Below are positions 39,493-51,917 of a stretch of DNA of 64,000 nucleotides, one piece after another. Made by a program: the position numbers and the translations under genes. A model generated the notes under the pieces. The model was not told the origin of the DNA. It saw only the letters and a list, made by a program, of their open reading frames with translations, and did no database searches. Numbering within the stretch: position 1 is the first letter of the stretch; every line of letters begins with the position of its first letter. This DNA comes from Hyphomicrobium sp. (GTDB lineage: Bacteria; Pseudomonadota; Alphaproteobacteria; Rhizobiales; Hyphomicrobiaceae). Location: assembly GCF_020852195.1 (NCBI RefSeq), contig NZ_JADZBI010000188.1, forward strand, positions 1-64,000, in the 5' to 3' direction.

Positions 39493-39527
39493 CGCCAGTC
39501 GACATCGTGTCTTCGACGCATTTTGCG

Positions 39528-39637
39528 CTGGGTCCCGGCTCTGCGCTCCGGCTTGCTCCTCCGCTTGGCCGGGATGACAGTTGGCGTCGTGCGTACCCGT
39601 GTCATCCCGGCCGAGCATAGCGAGAGCCGGGACCCAG
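39528..39637. repeat. REP-like palindromic element, family A copy 3
   Basis: CTGGGTCCCGGCTCT...GGCCGGGATGACAG ... TGTCATCCCGGCC...AGAGCCGGGACCCAG. Confidence 0.85.
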
Positions 39638-39660
39638 GGCGTGTCTGACGACGTCGCGGC

Positions 39661-42366
<2,706 letters not shown>

Positions 42367-42526
42367 CGGCAAAGTGCGCCTCTCTCTGGAAAAATATCGC
42401 TCGCAGAACGCCGGGCCCAAGCCGGCGGCGGGACTGTCGCACAGGCGCGCCCGTGCGCCAACACTACCTTTGACTGCGCCCGCTCGATACCGCACTCTCG
42501 GCGCCTCTTCGTTAAGCAGGGCTCTC

Positions 42527-43930
42527 ATGACGGATCACGTTTCCAAGGTTCTCGAGCGGCTGGACCGCAATTTCGATGCGGGCCTCGATCGGCTTTTCTC
42601 GCTCTTGCGAATCGAAAGCGTTTCGACGGATCCCGCATACAAGTCCGAGTGCCGGAAGGCCGCCGACTGGTGTGCAGCGCAACTTACGGCGGCCGGCATC
42701 CCCGCGTCCGTGAGACAGACGACGGGACACCCCATCGTCGTCGGCCATGATCGCAAGAAGGTCGGCAAGGGTACGCCGCACGTCCTCTTCTACGGGCACT
42801 ACGATGTGCAACCGCCGGATCCACTGGAGCTCTGGAGCAAGCCGCCGTTCGAGCCGCGCATCGCGACCGACAAGGCCAACGGCAAGATTATCGTGGCGCG
42901 CGGGGCCGAGGATAACAAAGGCCAGCTCATGACCTTCCTCGAGGCGGCGCGGGCCTGGACCGAGGTGGCGGGCGAGCTTCCGGTCGCGGTCACGGCCATG
43001 ATCGAAGGCGAGGAGGAGTGCGGGTCGCCGTCGCTGCCGGGGTTCCTCAAGACGAGCGGGAAGGAGATCACGGCCGACCTGGCGCTCGTGTGCGACACCG
43101 GCCAGTGGGACAGGGACACGCCGGCCATCACGACGATGCTGCGCGGGCTCGCGGGTGTCGAGGTGATCGTCAAGGGGCCATCGCGGGACCTGCATTCGGG
43201 GATCTATGGCGGGCCGGCCATGAACCCGATCCGCGCGCTGGTCGGCGTGCTCGGCAAGATGCACGACGGCAAGGGCCGCATCCGCATTCCCGGCTTCTAC
43301 GACGGCGTCGAGAAGCCGACGAAAGCACAGCTCAAGCAGTGGCAGGCGCTCGGGCTCGATTCCAAACAACTGCTCGGGCCGGTCGGGCTCTCGGAGCCGG
43401 CCGGGGAAGCGTCGGCGTCGCTGATCGAGCAGCTCTGGTCGAGGCCGACGATCGAGTTCAACGGCATCACGGGCGGCTATCAGGGTGTCGGAGCCAAGAC
43501 CGTCATTCCGGCGCAGGCCTCGGTCAAGATCACCTGCCGCCTGGTGTCGGGACAGGACCCGCAGCACGTGCTCGCAGCCGTGCGCCGGTTCGTCACCGAC
43601 AACCTGCCCGTGGACTGCAAGGCGGAGTTCATCGGCGGGCACGGCAGCGCGGCCATCGGCTTCGACACGTCGGCGCCGGCCGTGCGTGCGGCCGCGGCGG
43701 CGCTCGAAGAGGAGTGGGGCGCCAAGACGGTGCTGATGGGCTGCGGCGCGTCGATCCCGATCGTGACCTCGTTCAAGCAGGCGCTCGGCATGGACAGCCT
43801 GCTGATCGGATTCGGAGTCGACGACGACCGCATCCATTCTCCGAACGAGAAATACAACCTGAAGAGCTTCAAGAAGGGTGCGCGCAGCTGGGTGCGCATC
43901 CTCGACGCGCTGGCGCGGCAGGCGGCCTGA
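42527..43930 (+). CDS. M20 family dipeptidase/metallopeptidase
   Basis: [56 protein letters not shown]; dimerisation domain and C-terminal metal ligands. Confidence 0.94.
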   Translation: MTDHVSKVLERLDRNFDAGLDRLFSLLRIESVSTDPAYKSECRKAADWCAAQLTAAGIPASVRQTTGHPIVVGHDRKKVGKGTPHVLFYGHYDVQPPDPLELWSKPPFEPRIATDKANGKIIVARGAEDNKGQLMTFLEAARAWTEVAGELPVAVTAMIEGEEECGSPSLPGFLKTSGKEITADLALVCDTGQWDRDTPAITTMLRGLAGVEVIVKGPSRDLHSGIYGGPAMNPIRALVGVLGKMHDGKGRIRIPGFYDGVEKPTKAQLKQWQALGLDSKQLLGPVGLSEPAGEASASLIEQLWSRPTIEFNGITGGYQGVGAKTVIPAQASVKITCRLVSGQDPQHVLAAVRRFVTDNLPVDCKAEFIGGHGSAAIGFDTSAPAVRAAAAALEEEWGAKTVLMGCGASIPIVTSFKQALGMDSLLIGFGVDDDRIHSPNEKYNLKSFKKGARSWVRILDALARQAA

Positions 43931-43934
43931 AGCG

Positions 43935-44678
43935 ATGCGTGTGCCGCCGAACCTGACACTGCCGGGCCTTCTCGCGCTCATCGCGTTGGCCGCCGTGCTG
44001 CTCTACCTCGAGCGTGATGGCGGAGGGGGCTCGCCCGCGCCTCGATCCGCGACATCCCCGCAAACGACGGCGCTGCGCCCGGACGCCGCGTCCGGCGCCT
44101 TCGACTATTACTCGCTCGTGCTGTCGTGGAGCCCGACCCATTGCGAGAGCCCGGAGGGGCAGGACGACCACGCGCAGTGCGCTCCGCGCAACGGGCGGCG
44201 CTATGCTTTCATCCTGCATGGGCTCTGGCCGCAGTACGAGCGCGGCTATCCGGAAGACTGCCCCGCGAAGACGACCTGGGTGCCGCAGCCGGTGATCGAC
44301 GACATGCTCGACGTCATGCCGAGCAGGGGACTGATCATCCACGAGTACCGCAAGCACGGCACCTGCTCCGGCCTTTCGCCCGAAGCCTACTACCGCACGG
44401 CGCGGCGACTCTACGACAGCCTCACCATCCCGCAGCGGTTCCGCAATCCGACGGCGGCGCAATTCCTCGATCCCGACGATGCGGTGGACGCGTTCGTGGC
44501 CGCCAACCCGCAGCTCAAGCCCGACATGGTGGCTGTCGCGTGCCGCGGGCCGGGAAGCCGCCTGCGCGAGGTGCGCATCTGCTTCTCGAAAGCCGGCGTC
44601 CCCCGATCCTGCGGGGTGAACGAGGACCAGGGGAAGCTCTGCCGCAGTGCACGCATGCATGTGCCGCCCGTGCGCTGA
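43935..44678 (+). CDS. Ribonuclease T2 family protein
   Basis: YYSLVLSWSPTHC; ILHGLWPQYERGYPEDC (CAS I); IIHEYRKHGTCSGL (CAS II); N-terminal signal/TM. Confidence 0.93.
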   Translation: MRVPPNLTLPGLLALIALAAVLLYLERDGGGGSPAPRSATSPQTTALRPDAASGAFDYYSLVLSWSPTHCESPEGQDDHAQCAPRNGRRYAFILHGLWPQYERGYPEDCPAKTTWVPQPVIDDMLDVMPSRGLIIHEYRKHGTCSGLSPEAYYRTARRLYDSLTIPQRFRNPTAAQFLDPDDAVDAFVAANPQLKPDMVAVACRGPGSRLREVRICFSKAGVPRSCGVNEDQGKLCRSARMHVPPVR

Positions 44679-44752
44679 AATGGACTGCGTTCAGTCTGCT
44701 TTCGCAGCCTGTGGATAACTTCGCTCGCGTCCCGCCATCGCCACATTGAAGC

Positions 44753-45334
44753 TTGCCGCTCGGTGCGTGGAACAGCAAGCTTCGAGTCGTGCTGCGTTTG
44801 GTTTTCGCGATGCGGGCTCGACGCATGCAGGGACTTGCAAACCAACGCGGCTTGGCGCCGCTCTTCAACGACGGACCGGTCGCCCTGCGGGACGGCAGAG
44901 GCGCTCGCTTCGCGAAGGGGCCGCCGCAACGCGCTGCAACGGGCCGTCAGCGGCTGCGTGCCACGCGGGAGATGCTGGACGGCATCGGCGGTCTCGGCTG
45001 GAGCGTGATGGGATTCGTGGGAGGTGCCGTCGTTTGGCATTTCATCGGCTTCTGGGGCTTCGTGTCGGAGGTTGTGCTCGCCGGCGGTTCGACCGTCGCG
45101 GAGCGGCCTGCGATTCACGCTTCCGCGCCGAAAGCACCGCCCCATTGGGTGCAGGTCGCGGAGGCGTCTGCTCCGCCGTGTACGGTGCTGTCACTCGATC
45201 GTCGCACCGGCGTCACGTCGGCGCGTTCCTGCGAGGCCGAGCATGGACCTTTGCCAGCGGATTCGTTCCAGGGGCGCGAGGATCGGATAAGCGCGGTGGG
45301 CCGCGACGGCAGGATACGGTCGGCCCAGGATTGA
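44753..45334 (+). CDS. Hypothetical protein with one TM-like segment (start uncertain)
   Basis: MLDGIGGLGWSVMGFVGGAVVWHFIGFWGFVSEVVLAGG then Cys-containing basic C-terminus. Confidence 0.45.
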   Translation: MPLGAWNSKLRVVLRLVFAMRARRMQGLANQRGLAPLFNDGPVALRDGRGARFAKGPPQRAATGRQRLRATREMLDGIGGLGWSVMGFVGGAVVWHFIGFWGFVSEVVLAGGSTVAERPAIHASAPKAPPHWVQVAEASAPPCTVLSLDRRTGVTSARSCEAEHGPLPADSFQGREDRISAVGRDGRIRSAQD

Positions 45335-45555
45335 GGCACGGATTCCGAGCCGCAGGATCCGATGTGACGGATTTTCGTGCAGGTGTGGCAAACGCTCCAA
45401 GGGCCTTTGCAAACAATGAACTCGCTCTGCGAGTGAATGTGATGCGTGAAGTCCGGAGCGCCTTTTGCCCGAAAGCTGCCCTCAAGGGCCGATACCAGCG
45501 CGCGGTCTTGGCTTAAGGGTTTGGGCCATTGTTTGTTTGAGTGGAGTCGTCGACC

Positions 45556-45942
45556 ATGAATTTCGCTGCCGGACAGAGCTGGACCTATCGTGTGGCGCGG
45601 GGCTTCGAAGCATCGCGGCTGCTGATCGGTGCCGTCGCGACGTTCGACGGTGACCGCAACATCATCTGCTGTGCCGCGATCCATGCGCCGCGGCGCCATG
45701 CGGACGGCCATCTCGACATGATCACCGTGCCGTTCATTCCGATGACGGATGCGGCCTTCTGCGCCAGCGTGATCGCGCTCGACGAGAGTGCGGCGGAGCT
45801 GCCGGAGGGCTTCGTCGAGAAGTTCACGGAGTGGTCCAACGATTCCAGGGGCCTTACTGCGTTCACGGTGCCGTTCGACGGGTTCCTCGACCACATGATC
45901 ACCGATCAGCTCGCGGAGCTCGCCGGGTTGTCGGCGGCGTAA
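45556..45942 (+). CDS. Hypothetical protein
   Basis: MNFAAGQSWTYRVARGFEASRLLIGAVATFDGDRNIICCAAIHAPRRHADGHLDMITVPFIPMTDAAFCASVIAL...; protein-like composition. Confidence 0.65.
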   Translation: MNFAAGQSWTYRVARGFEASRLLIGAVATFDGDRNIICCAAIHAPRRHADGHLDMITVPFIPMTDAAFCASVIALDESAAELPEGFVEKFTEWSNDSRGLTAFTVPFDGFLDHMITDQLAELAGLSAA

Positions 45943-46000
45943 AGATCCTGCCCGATTCAGATCGAAATATCCCCCGCACCCGATTTTCAATCGCGTCCGA

Positions 46001-46046
46001 CCTCTCCCCGTCATGGCGGAGCCATGCTGCGCATGGACGGGAGAGG
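46001..46046. repeat. Palindromic repeat family C, copy 2, between convergent genes
   Basis: CCTCTCCCCGTCATGGCGGAGCCATGCTGCGCATGGACGGGAGAGG. Confidence 0.65.
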
Positions 46047-46070
46047 TAAAGATCGCGCCAGCCGGCGGGG

Positions 46071-46829
46071 TCAGCCGGTCTTGCGCAAGCGCTCGGGACG
46101 CCAGGAGGCAGGGGCGAGCGCAATATAGCCGAGACCGAGCGTCGGCGTGTCGATGCCGTCGAGCTTCGTCGGGTCCAGGCTCCAGCGCCCGGCGAGGCGC
46201 AGCACGTGCTCCTCGGTGGGATAGAGGATGATTTCGCCGCCCGCGTCGCCCTTGCGGCCACGCACGCCGCGGAAATCGAACAGTTTCAGTCCGAGGGCGC
46301 GCTCCTCCCTGGTGGTCCGGCCCCGGTTCCACACCACGCCGGAGTCCGTGATGGCGAAGGCGCGCACGACACGGCCTTCGAGCAGGCGCGCCCAGGCGAA
46401 GACGTCGATCGGCGGATAGGCGAAGAAGTACTGCACCTCGACGAAGCGCTGGCCAAGGCGATCGAGAAGGGCCAGGCCCTTGTCGACGAAAGCACGGCCG
46501 ACCGGATAGGGCAGCGCCAGGCCAACGACGAACGTCCATCCGTTGACGGGCGGAGAGACGAAGACGTGATCGTTGCCCAGGTGGTCGTCGTAGACGGCGC
46601 CGATCCCGGATTGCCAATTGCAGGGCTCGGCCGCGACAAGGCCCAGCTCATCGAGCACCGCCTCCGTGTCGCGGCTGCGCACGGCGAGCCAGGCCATCTT
46701 GTAGCCGAAGCCCGCCGGCGGATCCGGCATCTGCCCGTAAGTGACGCGTCCCTCAGCCATGCGCGGCGCAAGGACATAGGCCGCGACCGCGACCGTCAGA
46801 GCGACCATGATGGCAATCGTCAGAATCAC
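46071..46829 (-). CDS. Hypothetical membrane-anchored protein
   Basis: N-terminal TM MILTIAIMVALTVAVAAYVLAPRM; VTYGQMPDPPAGFGYKMAWLAVRSRDTEAVLDELGLVAAEPCNWQSGIGAVY; WARLLEGRVVRAFAITDSGVVWNRG. Confidence 0.7.
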   Translation of the reverse strand: MILTIAIMVALTVAVAAYVLAPRMAEGRVTYGQMPDPPAGFGYKMAWLAVRSRDTEAVLDELGLVAAEPCNWQSGIGAVYDDHLGNDHVFVSPPVNGWTFVVGLALPYPVGRAFVDKGLALLDRLGQRFVEVQYFFAYPPIDVFAWARLLEGRVVRAFAITDSGVVWNRGRTTREERALGLKLFDFRGVRGRKGDAGGEIILYPTEEHVLRLAGRWSLDPTKLDGIDTPTLGLGYIALAPASWRPERLRKTG

Positions 46830-47274
46830 GGCATGCCCGATTTTCCACCTCTCCGTTTTCTAGAGTGCCGGCAGCCCGCGGATCAAGCGCGGGCCGGCGA
46901 GAGCTGGGGAAAATCGGGGGCGGGGGGGGCTTGGAATCAAACGAGGCCAGCCTGCTTTCCTCCGCCGGCCGCGGGGGCGCCGAGGGCATGGGCAAGCTGG
47001 CCTCTCTTACCGCCGCTGCCGACCCTGGGGTCAGATATGGCGGCCGCAAGACGGACGCGCGATGACGAGGGCGATGCGCGTCCCTCTTCTGGCCCTCTCG
47101 AGCGAGCTGTCTCGAGCGCGACAGCCCGCGCCCCAATGTGGGAGAGGGGCGAGAGGATCAGTCCGAGGTGAACCGGGCAGACCCTAGCGTCGCCAGGTGA
47201 CAGCCGAATGAACACTGTGCGACGGCCGCGTAGCAGAATGTCAGCGTCGTCCAGTGCAAGAAAACGACCGGCAA

Positions 47275-47302
47275 GAAAAAGACCGGGCCTTGCGACCCGG
47301 TC
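47275..47302 (-). terminator. Intrinsic terminator downstream of TorF copy 1
   Basis: Minus strand GACCGGGTCGCAAGGCCCGGTCTTTTT. Confidence 0.85.
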
Positions 47303-47334
47303 CCGACAAGACCCCATGCAGGAGGCTCGAATCT

Positions 47335-48177
47335 TCAGGGCAGCGTCACCTTGGCGGTGAAAACGAAGCGCTCGTCGCAGAGGCCCTCGGCCACGCAGGC
47401 GCCGGCGCCTGGCGTCACGACGTCGATGTCGGTGTCCCAGTAGCGGAAGTCGAAGGTGAACTTCTCGACCGCCAGCGAGAGGCCGGCATTCCAATACTGG
47501 TACTTATCCTTGTTGCCGCCGCCGGCGGTGAAGCCTTCGTCGCTATCGCCGTACACGGTGCCCCAGGCGCCGGAGAGCGACGGGCTGAAGATGCCGACCT
47601 GGGGAAGCGCATAGGACGCGGCGCTCTCGACCGTGAACACCTCGCCGGTCTCAAGGCCATAATCGGGCGACCAATAGAGCGTGGTGCCGCTGGTCAAGCC
47701 CTTGATCCAGGGCGATTCCATGCTGTAGCCGGCTTTCAGCTCGACATAGTTCAGCTCGGCGCCGGTGTCGTCGGCGCCCGGGTAGGCGTAGTAGATGACG
47801 CCGAAGTCGAAGGTAATGGGTCCCCAGAAGGGGCCTGGGCCCAGGGTCGGCTTGATGCCGGCGTAGAGATCGACCTCCGCGTCCGCCGGAGGCGCGTCGT
47901 CGAAGTCGACGTTGGTGGCCCAGATGCCGGCGTAGAAGATGCCGTAGGTGAGGTCGATGGAGCCCTGTGCGGCGGGGTTCTCATCGGTCTGCGAGATGCC
48001 GCGGAAGATGTAGTCGCTGGTGCCGCCGAGGGTGACGGAGAGGTCGAGCTTGCGGCCCTCCGGCGGCGGCGCGTCCTTGACGCTGCCGCCATAGCCGTCG
48101 GCAAGGGCTGCGCCCGAAAATGCCATCAACGCGGAGCCAACGAGCAGTGCACGCACCGGCTGCTTCAGTCGCGACAT
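47335..48177 (-). CDS. TorF family putative porin (Gcw_chp / TIGR02001-like), copy 1
   Basis: Signal peptide; GGTSDYIFRGISQTDENPAAQGSIDLTYGIFYAGIWATNVDF...EKFTFDFRYWDTDID...CDERFVFTAKVTLP. Confidence 0.88.
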   Translation of the reverse strand: MSRLKQPVRALLVGSALMAFSGAALADGYGGSVKDAPPPEGRKLDLSVTLGGTSDYIFRGISQTDENPAAQGSIDLTYGIFYAGIWATNVDFDDAPPADAEVDLYAGIKPTLGPGPFWGPITFDFGVIYYAYPGADDTGAELNYVELKAGYSMESPWIKGLTSGTTLYWSPDYGLETGEVFTVESAASYALPQVGIFSPSLSGAWGTVYGDSDEGFTAGGGNKDKYQYWNAGLSLAVEKFTFDFRYWDTDIDVVTPGAGACVAEGLCDERFVFTAKVTLP

Positions 48178-48352
48178 GGACAACGGACCCCCACCAGCGT
48201 TCGGCCCGCACTCCTCCTGGAAGGGCGGGCAGCTCCCGATAGAGCAAAGCGCAGAGGGGTTAAGCAAACAAGAGCAAAGACCTGCCGTCTTAAATCTCGT
48301 GCGGCGTTTGTGTCTCGGGCGCCACGCGCCTGGGGATATACTGTCGAAAACG

Positions 48353-48378
48353 AAAACGGGACCCGTGAGGGTCCCGTT
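48353..48378 (-). terminator. Intrinsic terminator downstream of TorF copy 2
   Basis: Minus strand AACGGGACCCTCACGGGTCCCGTTTTCGTTTT. Confidence 0.8.
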
Positions 48379-48406
48379 CCGTGAGGCTAGTTTATCGCCC
48401 TGCCGA

Positions 48407-49147
48407 TTAAGGCAGCGTCACGCTGGCGGTGAAGACGAAGCGCTCGTCGGCGAGAGGATTGTTGTCGAGGTCCGTATCCCAGTAGCGGAAGTCGAAGGTG
48501 AACTTCTCGACGGCCAGCGCCACACCGGCGTTCCAGTAGCTGTAGTTGTCTACGCCAATGTCCCACTGGTCGGGATTGTCGGATTCGGTGTAGCCGACGC
48601 CGCCGCTGATGGTCGGCGTGAAGATGCCGAGAGCGGGCAGCTCGTAAGCGGCCGTGCCTTCGATCGTGTAGATCGCGTCCGAGTTCGACTGGTCCGGAAC
48701 GTACCAGAAGACCGGCGTCAGGGTCAGGTTCTTGACCGGCGAGAACTCGAGACCAGCCTTCAGCTCGATCAGGTCAAAGTCGCTCGGGCCCAGAGAGGGG
48801 ACAACGCTCTTGTCCTCCGCCCAGGGATAGAAGTAGTACACGAGGCCGAAGTCGAAGGTCACGGGACCCAGCTTCGGCGTGATGCCGGTGATGAGGTTCA
48901 ACTCGGCCGGGCCGTAAGGATCGGCAACCACAGAGCCCCAGAGGCTGCCGTACCAGATGCCGTACGTCAGGTCGATCGACGCCTGGAACGCCGGATCCTC
49001 GTCGTTCGTCGAGATGCCACGGAACACATAGTCACTCGTGCCGGTGCCCGTCACCGACCACTCGAGGCTCTCAGCATTCGCTGCGCCAGCCAGGGTCGTG
49101 AGCGCGATGCCTGCTGCGCCGACCATCTTGGTGAATTTTGCTGTCAT
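48407..49147 (-). CDS. TorF family putative porin, copy 2
   Basis: Signal peptide MTAKFTKMVGAAGIALTTLAGAANA; TGTSDYVFRGISTNDEDPAFQASIDLTYGIWYGSLWG...EKFTFDFRYWDTDLDNNPLADERFVFTASVTLP. Confidence 0.88.
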   Translation of the reverse strand: MTAKFTKMVGAAGIALTTLAGAANAESLEWSVTGTGTSDYVFRGISTNDEDPAFQASIDLTYGIWYGSLWGSVVADPYGPAELNLITGITPKLGPVTFDFGLVYYFYPWAEDKSVVPSLGPSDFDLIELKAGLEFSPVKNLTLTPVFWYVPDQSNSDAIYTIEGTAAYELPALGIFTPTISGGVGYTESDNPDQWDIGVDNYSYWNAGVALAVEKFTFDFRYWDTDLDNNPLADERFVFTASVTLP

Positions 49148-49629
49148 CGTACCTCTAACCCCCCTAGTCCCACACCTTAGAATTTCGGTGCGCCTCGCTG
49201 CATTCCTTGGTCCAGGGCGCCCTTGAGAATGGGCACGACCCGCAACCAACCGTCCGATTGTTCGGCGCGTCTTGACTAAGAAGAACCGGATCGTGCGCCC
49301 AAGCACAAGCGCTATGACAGACAAATCAACTACTCCGGTCCCAAGTGTCTCATCCGAGCAACTTTGCGCGCGATCTGGCCACGACTTGCTCAAAATTGGT
49401 TCACTTGGGAGGCATCTGTTGACAGATCGTGAATAGAAATGGAGCTAATCTTGCCTAAAAATTAGTCAGGCGCGCGGTGGCCTGGAGCGCGATGTATGTC
49501 GGTTGTCGATTCAATTGCGTGTCGGGTGGCCCAAAGCGGTCCTTCAGACTCTAAAATGGAATCAATGCCGGGTTCGGTGAGGTCCGTCATGCCGGCGAGG
49601 CGCTAGCCTAGCTCTCTATACGTAACAAG

Positions 49630-49653
49630 AACGGGGCCTGTTCCGGCCCCGTT
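49630..49653 (-). terminator. Hairpin, probable terminator downstream of TorF copy 3 (weak T-run)
   Basis: AACGGGGCC-TGTTCC-GGCCCCGTT. Confidence 0.65.
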
Positions 49654-49688
49654 CCATTTAATCCTTGCTAGATTTCGGCTTCCCTTGA

Positions 49689-50453
49689 TCAGGGGAAGGC
49701 AACCTTTGCCGTGAAGACGAAGCGCTCGTCGGAGAGGTTCGAACCGCTCGGCGTCAGGGTGTCGACATCCGAATCCCAGTAGCGGAAGTCGAACGCGAAC
49801 TTGTCGTACCCGAGGGTCAAACCGGCGTTCCAGTAAGACATTTCGGCGTCGGTATCGACGTTCTCGACGTAACCGTAAGTACCGCTGATCGACGGTTCGA
49901 AAACGAAGACCTTCGGAAGGGTATAGGAGAGGCTGGTCTCAGACACCCAATACTCGCCGGCGTCGCCCTGGGCTTCGGGGCTCCAGTAGAAGGTCTGAGA
50001 GCCGCTCAGGCTCGGCAGGATCTCGCCGCTGACGCCGGCCTTGAGCTCAAATACCTCCACATCGCCCGTTGCCGGCTCTGCGGCGCCCGGATAGGTGTAG
50101 TAGAGGACGCCGAAATCGAAGGTTGCGGCACCGAGTGTCGGCTTGATGCCGGCGTAGTAGTCGATCTCGAGGTTGCCGAAGACGAAATCCTCATCGACCG
50201 ACGAACCCCAAGCACCGGCATACAAAATGCCGTACGTGAAGTCGATGCCGGCTTGGAGAGCCGGATCGTTGTCCGACTGCGAAACGCCGCGGAAGACGTA
50301 GTCGCTGGTGATGGCGGCGTTGACCGACCACTCGAAGGTGCGACCGGCGTCGTCCTTCAGGCTGAGACCGCCGGCGGAAGCGGGTGCCGCCAGCATGAGT
50401 AGCGCGGCGCTCGCAGCGCCGAGTGTCTTCGCGAATGTTGGTGTCATCGACAT
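49689..50453 (-). CDS. TorF family putative porin, copy 3
   Basis: Signal peptide; ITSDYVFRGVSQSDNDPALQAGIDFTYGILYAGAWGSSVDEDF...DKFAFDFRYWDSDVD...SDERFVFTAKVAFP. Confidence 0.88.
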   Translation of the reverse strand: MSMTPTFAKTLGAASAALLMLAAPASAGGLSLKDDAGRTFEWSVNAAITSDYVFRGVSQSDNDPALQAGIDFTYGILYAGAWGSSVDEDFVFGNLEIDYYAGIKPTLGAATFDFGVLYYTYPGAAEPATGDVEVFELKAGVSGEILPSLSGSQTFYWSPEAQGDAGEYWVSETSLSYTLPKVFVFEPSISGTYGYVENVDTDAEMSYWNAGLTLGYDKFAFDFRYWDSDVDTLTPSGSNLSDERFVFTAKVAFP

Positions 50454-50873
50454 GTACCCTTAACCCCCGATCTAGATCCCACACGAAAGAAGTTTCATGC
50501 CCCCGACAGCTCCGTGTGCGATCGGCCCAGATCGGGCGCTGTCCGGAAGTGTCGCTTGGTGGTGCAGTGCAACTCGGCTGTCATAAAGCTCCAAAATCGT
50601 CGGCAACAACAAGTGTTATGTCCGTCGCGCCACGCGCTCGACCAAGGCATGTCGCGCGGCTGCAACTTGCGGCCATAACTGGCTATTTCTTGCCCAGCTT
50701 TCGCTCTTTCCACAGGCATCAGATGTCGGAGCCTGCGCAATAAAAGGACACCTGCTGCCCGATCCGCAGGCGTATTCTTCAAGTGCCAGAGCTCGAAGGT
50801 GCGGCGCCTCCCCGCTTTTCCATGTGGCGGCGGTTTCGCTATTGAAACGTCCATCGCGAACAGGACCACGCTC

Positions 50874-51626
50874 ATGTCATCCGCCGGCGCCTCCGCACCG
50901 ACCGTCCTCATCACAGGCGCTGCGCGTCGCATCGGGCGGGCGATCGCGCTCGATCTGGCGCGGGCTGGCTGGCAGGTCTGCGTGCACTACCGCCGGTCGG
51001 CCGAGGAGGCGGAAGAGCTCGTCGGCGAGATTCGGGCGCTGGGCGGGGTGGGCGCGGCGGTGGCAGCGGACCTCGGGTCGGAGGCGGATATAGAGGGGCT
51101 CATTCCGCTGGTGCGCGAAGCGCTCGGCGCGCCCGTCTGTCTGATCAACAACGCCTCGGAGTTCCTCGTCGACACGATCGAGACCGTGACGCCCGGCACC
51201 TGGGACACCCACCTCGACATCAATCTCAAGGCGCCGGTGTTCCTGGCCCGGTCCCTGTTCCTCAACCTGCCGGAGGGGGCGCAGGGCAACGTCATCAACA
51301 TCATCGACCAGCGGGTGTGGAAGCTCACTCCGGACTTCTTCTCCTATACGATCTCGAAAGCCGGCCTCTGGACCGCCACCCGGACGCTGGCGCAGGCGCT
51401 GGCGCCGAGGGTACGCGTCAACGCCATCGGACCGGGACCGGTGCTCAAGAGCATTCACCAGACGGATGCGGACTTCGCGCGCGAGGCGGAGTCGACGCTG
51501 CTGGGGCACGGCCCGAGCCCGCAGGAGATCGCGGCGGCGGTGCTGTTCATCCTCGCCTCGCCCTCGCTCACCGGACAAATGATCGCGCTGGACGGTGGGC
51601 AGCATCTGACGTGGGGGGAGGCGTAA
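50874..51626 (+). CDS. SDR family oxidoreductase (FolM/pteridine-reductase-like)
   Basis: VLITGAARRIGRAIALDLARAGW; LINNASEFLVDT; FFSYTISKAGLW; C-terminal TGQMIALDGGQHLTW. Confidence 0.92.
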   Translation: MSSAGASAPTVLITGAARRIGRAIALDLARAGWQVCVHYRRSAEEAEELVGEIRALGGVGAAVAADLGSEADIEGLIPLVREALGAPVCLINNASEFLVDTIETVTPGTWDTHLDINLKAPVFLARSLFLNLPEGAQGNVINIIDQRVWKLTPDFFSYTISKAGLWTATRTLAQALAPRVRVNAIGPGPVLKSIHQTDADFAREAESTLLGHGPSPQEIAAAVLFILASPSLTGQMIALDGGQHLTWGEA

Positions 51627-51917
51627 GCGCGGAAAGGGGCTTGAAAAGGCAGGCTGCGGACCGACCGGCGCCACAATTCCTCCCTTCCATCCCCCCACTG
51701 GCGCCCCAAACTTGGGCGACGGGTAAGGTTCCGGGGTGGGTCGGCGGTTCGGGTGTAAACCAGGTCTTAAGCTTAAGGGTCTAGGAACCATTGTTCGGAC
51801 CGTTGGGCGCCAACCCACGATGAGAATTCGATTTCGAGCGTGAGCCCGCGTCTTTGATCGCTCGCCGTCAAAGGCGGTTCAGGCTACTGGCGCCGCGTAG
51901 AAAAACTGGGGTGTCCC

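Noticed and set aside
45115-46617. 500-aa minus-strand ORF spanning two intergenic regions
   Set aside because: Runs out of frame through the 46071-46829 gene and through repeats; composition implausible
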